NCBI GenBank assembly: GCA_031274565.1
Contig: JAISPY010000104.1
Span: 1 to 6,923 of the forward strand
From: Treponema sp.
GTDB lineage: Bacteria > Spirochaetota > Spirochaetia > Treponematales > Breznakiellaceae
Length of the DNA stretch: 6,923 nt
Direction: 5' to 3'
Below are positions 5,519 to 6,923 of this stretch, in pieces (position 1 is the first letter of the stretch; each line of letters opens with the position of its first letter). The notes under the pieces were generated by a model, which made no database searches, was not told the DNA's origin, and saw only the letters and a list, made by a program, of their open reading frames with translations. The translations under genes were made by a program, and so were the position numbers.

Positions 5519-6598
5519 ATGCTTACTAAGCTGCGAAAGAATTTTATCGCCAACCTGTTGAAGTATCCCTTTCAGCAGAAAGATGAATTATCCCTGTATC
5601 TCATTGCTCATGCGTCCCTCATTTTTTGCGTTCCCATCCATGTCTTTTTTCTCATTATATACCTGTTTAAGGGCCTTCCCCTCTTTGTCTACCTAAACTG
5701 CGGTAGTTTGACCGTCTATCTCATGGCGTTTTTGCTCCTCCGAGCCAAGCAGTACCGGGTCGTGGGCGCCCTGGTTTCCCTAGAAGCGACCCTCTATGCC
5801 TTGGTATGGACCTTGCTGTGCGGCATCTCCTCCTACATCATGGGGTATTTTTTACTGGTCATCGTGATGCAGCTCCTCTACCCCTACGGGACCGTAAGGC
5901 TGCGGAGAATCATCGTACTGATCCTCTTTCTTATCATCATTGGGCTGGTGGTGCACGCTCAGTATACCGCGCCATTCTTGGTTTTTTCTGAAGACTTTAA
6001 CTTTTTTATGACCCTGGTGAACCTCTTCATTACGATGGTCGGCGCCATCATTGAGGTGAGCATCAATTCCTGGGTCCAACGCATCGTATTCGAGGTGAAG
6101 GAGGGGCGGCTCGCGGAACTGGCGTCCCAGATCTATACGGATCCCCTGACTCGTCTGTACAATCGCCGGTATACGGAAATCTATTTCAACACCCTCAAGG
6201 CTGAAGACCAGCAAATATGCGTGGCAATCCTGGACATTGATGATTTTAAGCGGATAAACGACACCTACGGGCATCCCTGCGGGGATGATATCCTGATATT
6301 TCTTGCGGTCTTTCTGCAAAATAACTTACGAAAGACCGATAGGATCTTCCGCTGGGGCGGAGAAGAATTCCTCATCATCATGGAGAATGTTATCCTCAGT
6401 CAGGCGCAGGTGGTCATGGACAAACTACGGAGTAAACTCGCCGAGACTGAAATTATCACCAAACAGCATAAGGTCTTCATTACCATTACCGTGGGGGTCG
6501 CTCCTTTTGAGCTTACGAACCCCGAAGCGGGCATTGAAGCCAGCGATAAAAACCTCTACATCGGTAAGCGGAACGGTAAGAATCAGGTGGTGATCTAG
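5519..6598 (+). CDS. Membrane-bound diguanylate cyclase (GGDEF domain)
   Basis: A 359-residue enzyme that would join two GTP into the second messenger c-di-GMP at the inner membrane. The N-terminal half has about six hydrophobic helices (roughly 27-50, 55-74, 81-101, 104-122, 130-147, 163-187). It forms an integral sensory module that I cannot match to a named family such as MASE. A short linker (188-206) leads to the GGDEF domain from about residue 207: DPLTRLYNRR, DIDDFKRIND with metal-binding Asp239, the signature GGEEF at 280-284, and the closing NLYIGKRNGKNQ. The RxxD inhibitory site (Arg271-Asp274) lies exactly five residues before GGEEF, so product inhibition is expected. All active-site residues are present. 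It is a single-gene unit divergent from the ferredoxin. Confidence 0.93.
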   Translation: MLTKLRKNFIANLLKYPFQQKDELSLYLIAHASLIFCVPIHVFFLIIYLFKGLPLFVYLNCGSLTVYLMAFLLLRAKQYRVVGALVSLEATLYALVWTLLCGISSYIMGYFLLVIVMQLLYPYGTVRLRRIIVLILFLIIIGLVVHAQYTAPFLVFSEDFNFFMTLVNLFITMVGAIIEVSINSWVQRIVFEVKEGRLAELASQIYTDPLTRLYNRRYTEIYFNTLKAEDQQICVAILDIDDFKRINDTYGHPCGDDILIFLAVFLQNNLRKTDRIFRWGGEEFLIIMENVILSQAQVVMDKLRSKLAETEIITKQHKVFITITVGVAPFELTNPEAGIEASDKNLYIGKRNGKNQVVI

Positions 6599-6715
6599 CC
6601 CATACGCAAGACCCTCTGGGCATTCCTGAAACCCAGCCTCCGCATAGAGTAAACCCGGCTTTTCTGCAGGGGGCGACGAAGCGGCCGTGCGTCGTACCTG
6701 CACCGCAAGCCGCGC
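6599..6715. other. Convergent spacer between diguanylate cyclase and EF-G genes
   Basis: The 117-bp gap holds a bulged inverted repeat (TGCAGG at 6665-6670 with CCTGCA at 6697-6702, and CGACG at 6674-6678 with CGTCG at 6690-6694). It also holds an imperfect direct repeat starting AAACCC (about 6629 and 6651). Neither strand has a T-tract after the hairpin, so it is not a standard intrinsic terminator. No gene is seen here. Confidence 0.4.
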
Positions 6716-6923
6716 TCATTTAGAAACATGAGCGAAGTGAGAAAAATGAGAAAAATGAGAAAACTCCATGGTGAAGGTGCCGCGGCCCTGGGTTACGGAA
6801 CGGAGGGCGGTCATAAACCCGAACATCTTAGCCATCGGCGCAAGGGCCTTCACCTGGTCACTGGAAGTCTTGGAGTCCATGCTCAGAATCTGCCCTCCCC
6901 GCTGCGTTACGAGGCTTATAACC
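6716..6923 (-). CDS. fusA: Elongation factor G, C-terminal part (domain V), partial
   Basis: The last 68 residues of a translation GTPase that moves tRNA and mRNA through the ribosome; the N-terminal part lies beyond the right edge. The visible part matches EF-G domain V: QRGGQILSMD, then SSDQVKALAPMAKMFGFMTA, then LRSVTQGRGTFTMEFSH, which is highly conserved in EF-G. The stop is TGA at 6718-6716. Instead of the usual tail after EFSHY, the protein ends with FSH repeated and then FAHVSK. Spirochaetes can carry more than one EF-G type, and which one this is cannot be decided from the fragment, so the symbol is tentative. Confidence 0.88.
   Translation of the reverse strand, partial: VISLVTQRGGQILSMDSKTSSDQVKALAPMAKMFGFMTALRSVTQGRGTFTMEFSHFSHFSHFAHVSK
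6737..6763 (-). repeat. Three tandem 9-bp units at the 3' end of the EF-G gene
   Basis: On the minus strand the unit TTTTCTCAT, coding Phe-Ser-His, is present twice exactly (6763-6746) and a third time with a CAC histidine codon (6745-6737). A diverged fourth unit, TTCGCTCAT (Phe-Ala-His), follows at 6736-6728. The pattern fits replication slippage within coding sequence that keeps the frame. Confidence 0.8.

Noticed and set aside
5221..5553. A 110-codon minus-strand frame overlapping the ferredoxin
   Set aside because: It is out of frame with the eight-cysteine ferredoxin, begins inside the diguanylate cyclase gene and spans the ferredoxin promoter.
1..6598. A dedicated H-NOX to diguanylate cyclase signalling pair
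   Set aside because: Stand-alone H-NOX proteins are often paired with adjacent cyclases. Here the H-NOX domain is fused to an MCP, and the cyclase is about 4 kb away in its own transcription unit with its own membrane sensor.
6665..6702. Bulged hairpin as terminator for the diguanylate cyclase or EF-G gene
   Set aside because: The stem is interrupted and neither side is followed by a T-tract. I record it only as a repeat within the spacer.

Overview
The window looks like spirochaete chromosome, most likely from the Treponema group, including the termite-gut and free-living relatives. This is an inference from the gene types (a chemoreceptor, a LysM/M23 envelope peptidase, a poorly conserved secreted partner protein, a small 2[4Fe-4S] ferredoxin typical of anaerobes), a base composition near 50% G+C by eye, and the style of the proteins. 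No rRNA, tRNA, insertion sequence or CRISPR array was seen.

Layout from left to right. (1) Position 1 to 1628, minus strand: a methyl-accepting chemotaxis protein running off the left edge. Its C-terminus is fused to a heme-binding H-NOX (HNOB) domain, with the expected proximal heme histidine visible. (2) 1629-1905: a divergent intergenic region with two perfect dyads, a 14-bp tandem A-tract repeat and several promoter-like elements. (3) 1906-3060, plus strand: an M29-type aminopeptidase (AmpS/AmpT-like) that appears to start on a leaderless or nearly leaderless mRNA. (4) 3061-3207: a structured spacer holding a minus-strand intrinsic terminator and a long stem-loop with a C-rich loop. (5) 5146 down to 3208, minus strand: a two-gene envelope operon of a LysM + M23 peptidase and a secreted protein with a PEGA-like C-terminal domain. 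(6) 5413-5237, minus strand: a monocistronic ferredoxin with a clear promoter and terminator. (7) 5519-6598, plus strand: a membrane-bound diguanylate cyclase with intact GGEEF active site and RxxD inhibitory site. (8) 6599-6715: a convergent spacer. (9) 6716 to the right edge, minus strand: the C-terminal 68 codons of elongation factor G, ending in a three-copy FSH repeat.

The genes are mostly separate transcription units. The strongest functional story is signalling: a gas/redox-type chemoreceptor (MCP-H-NOX) and a c-di-GMP synthase lie in the same 7 kb but are not adjacent or co-transcribed. Only the M23 peptidase and its downstream partner form a clear operon (4-nt gap). The observations most worth checking are the reversed MCP-H-NOX architecture, the repeated placement of promoter -10 boxes 7-8 nt before start codons without a Shine-Dalgarno sequence, and the small structured RNA candidate at about 3160-3081.
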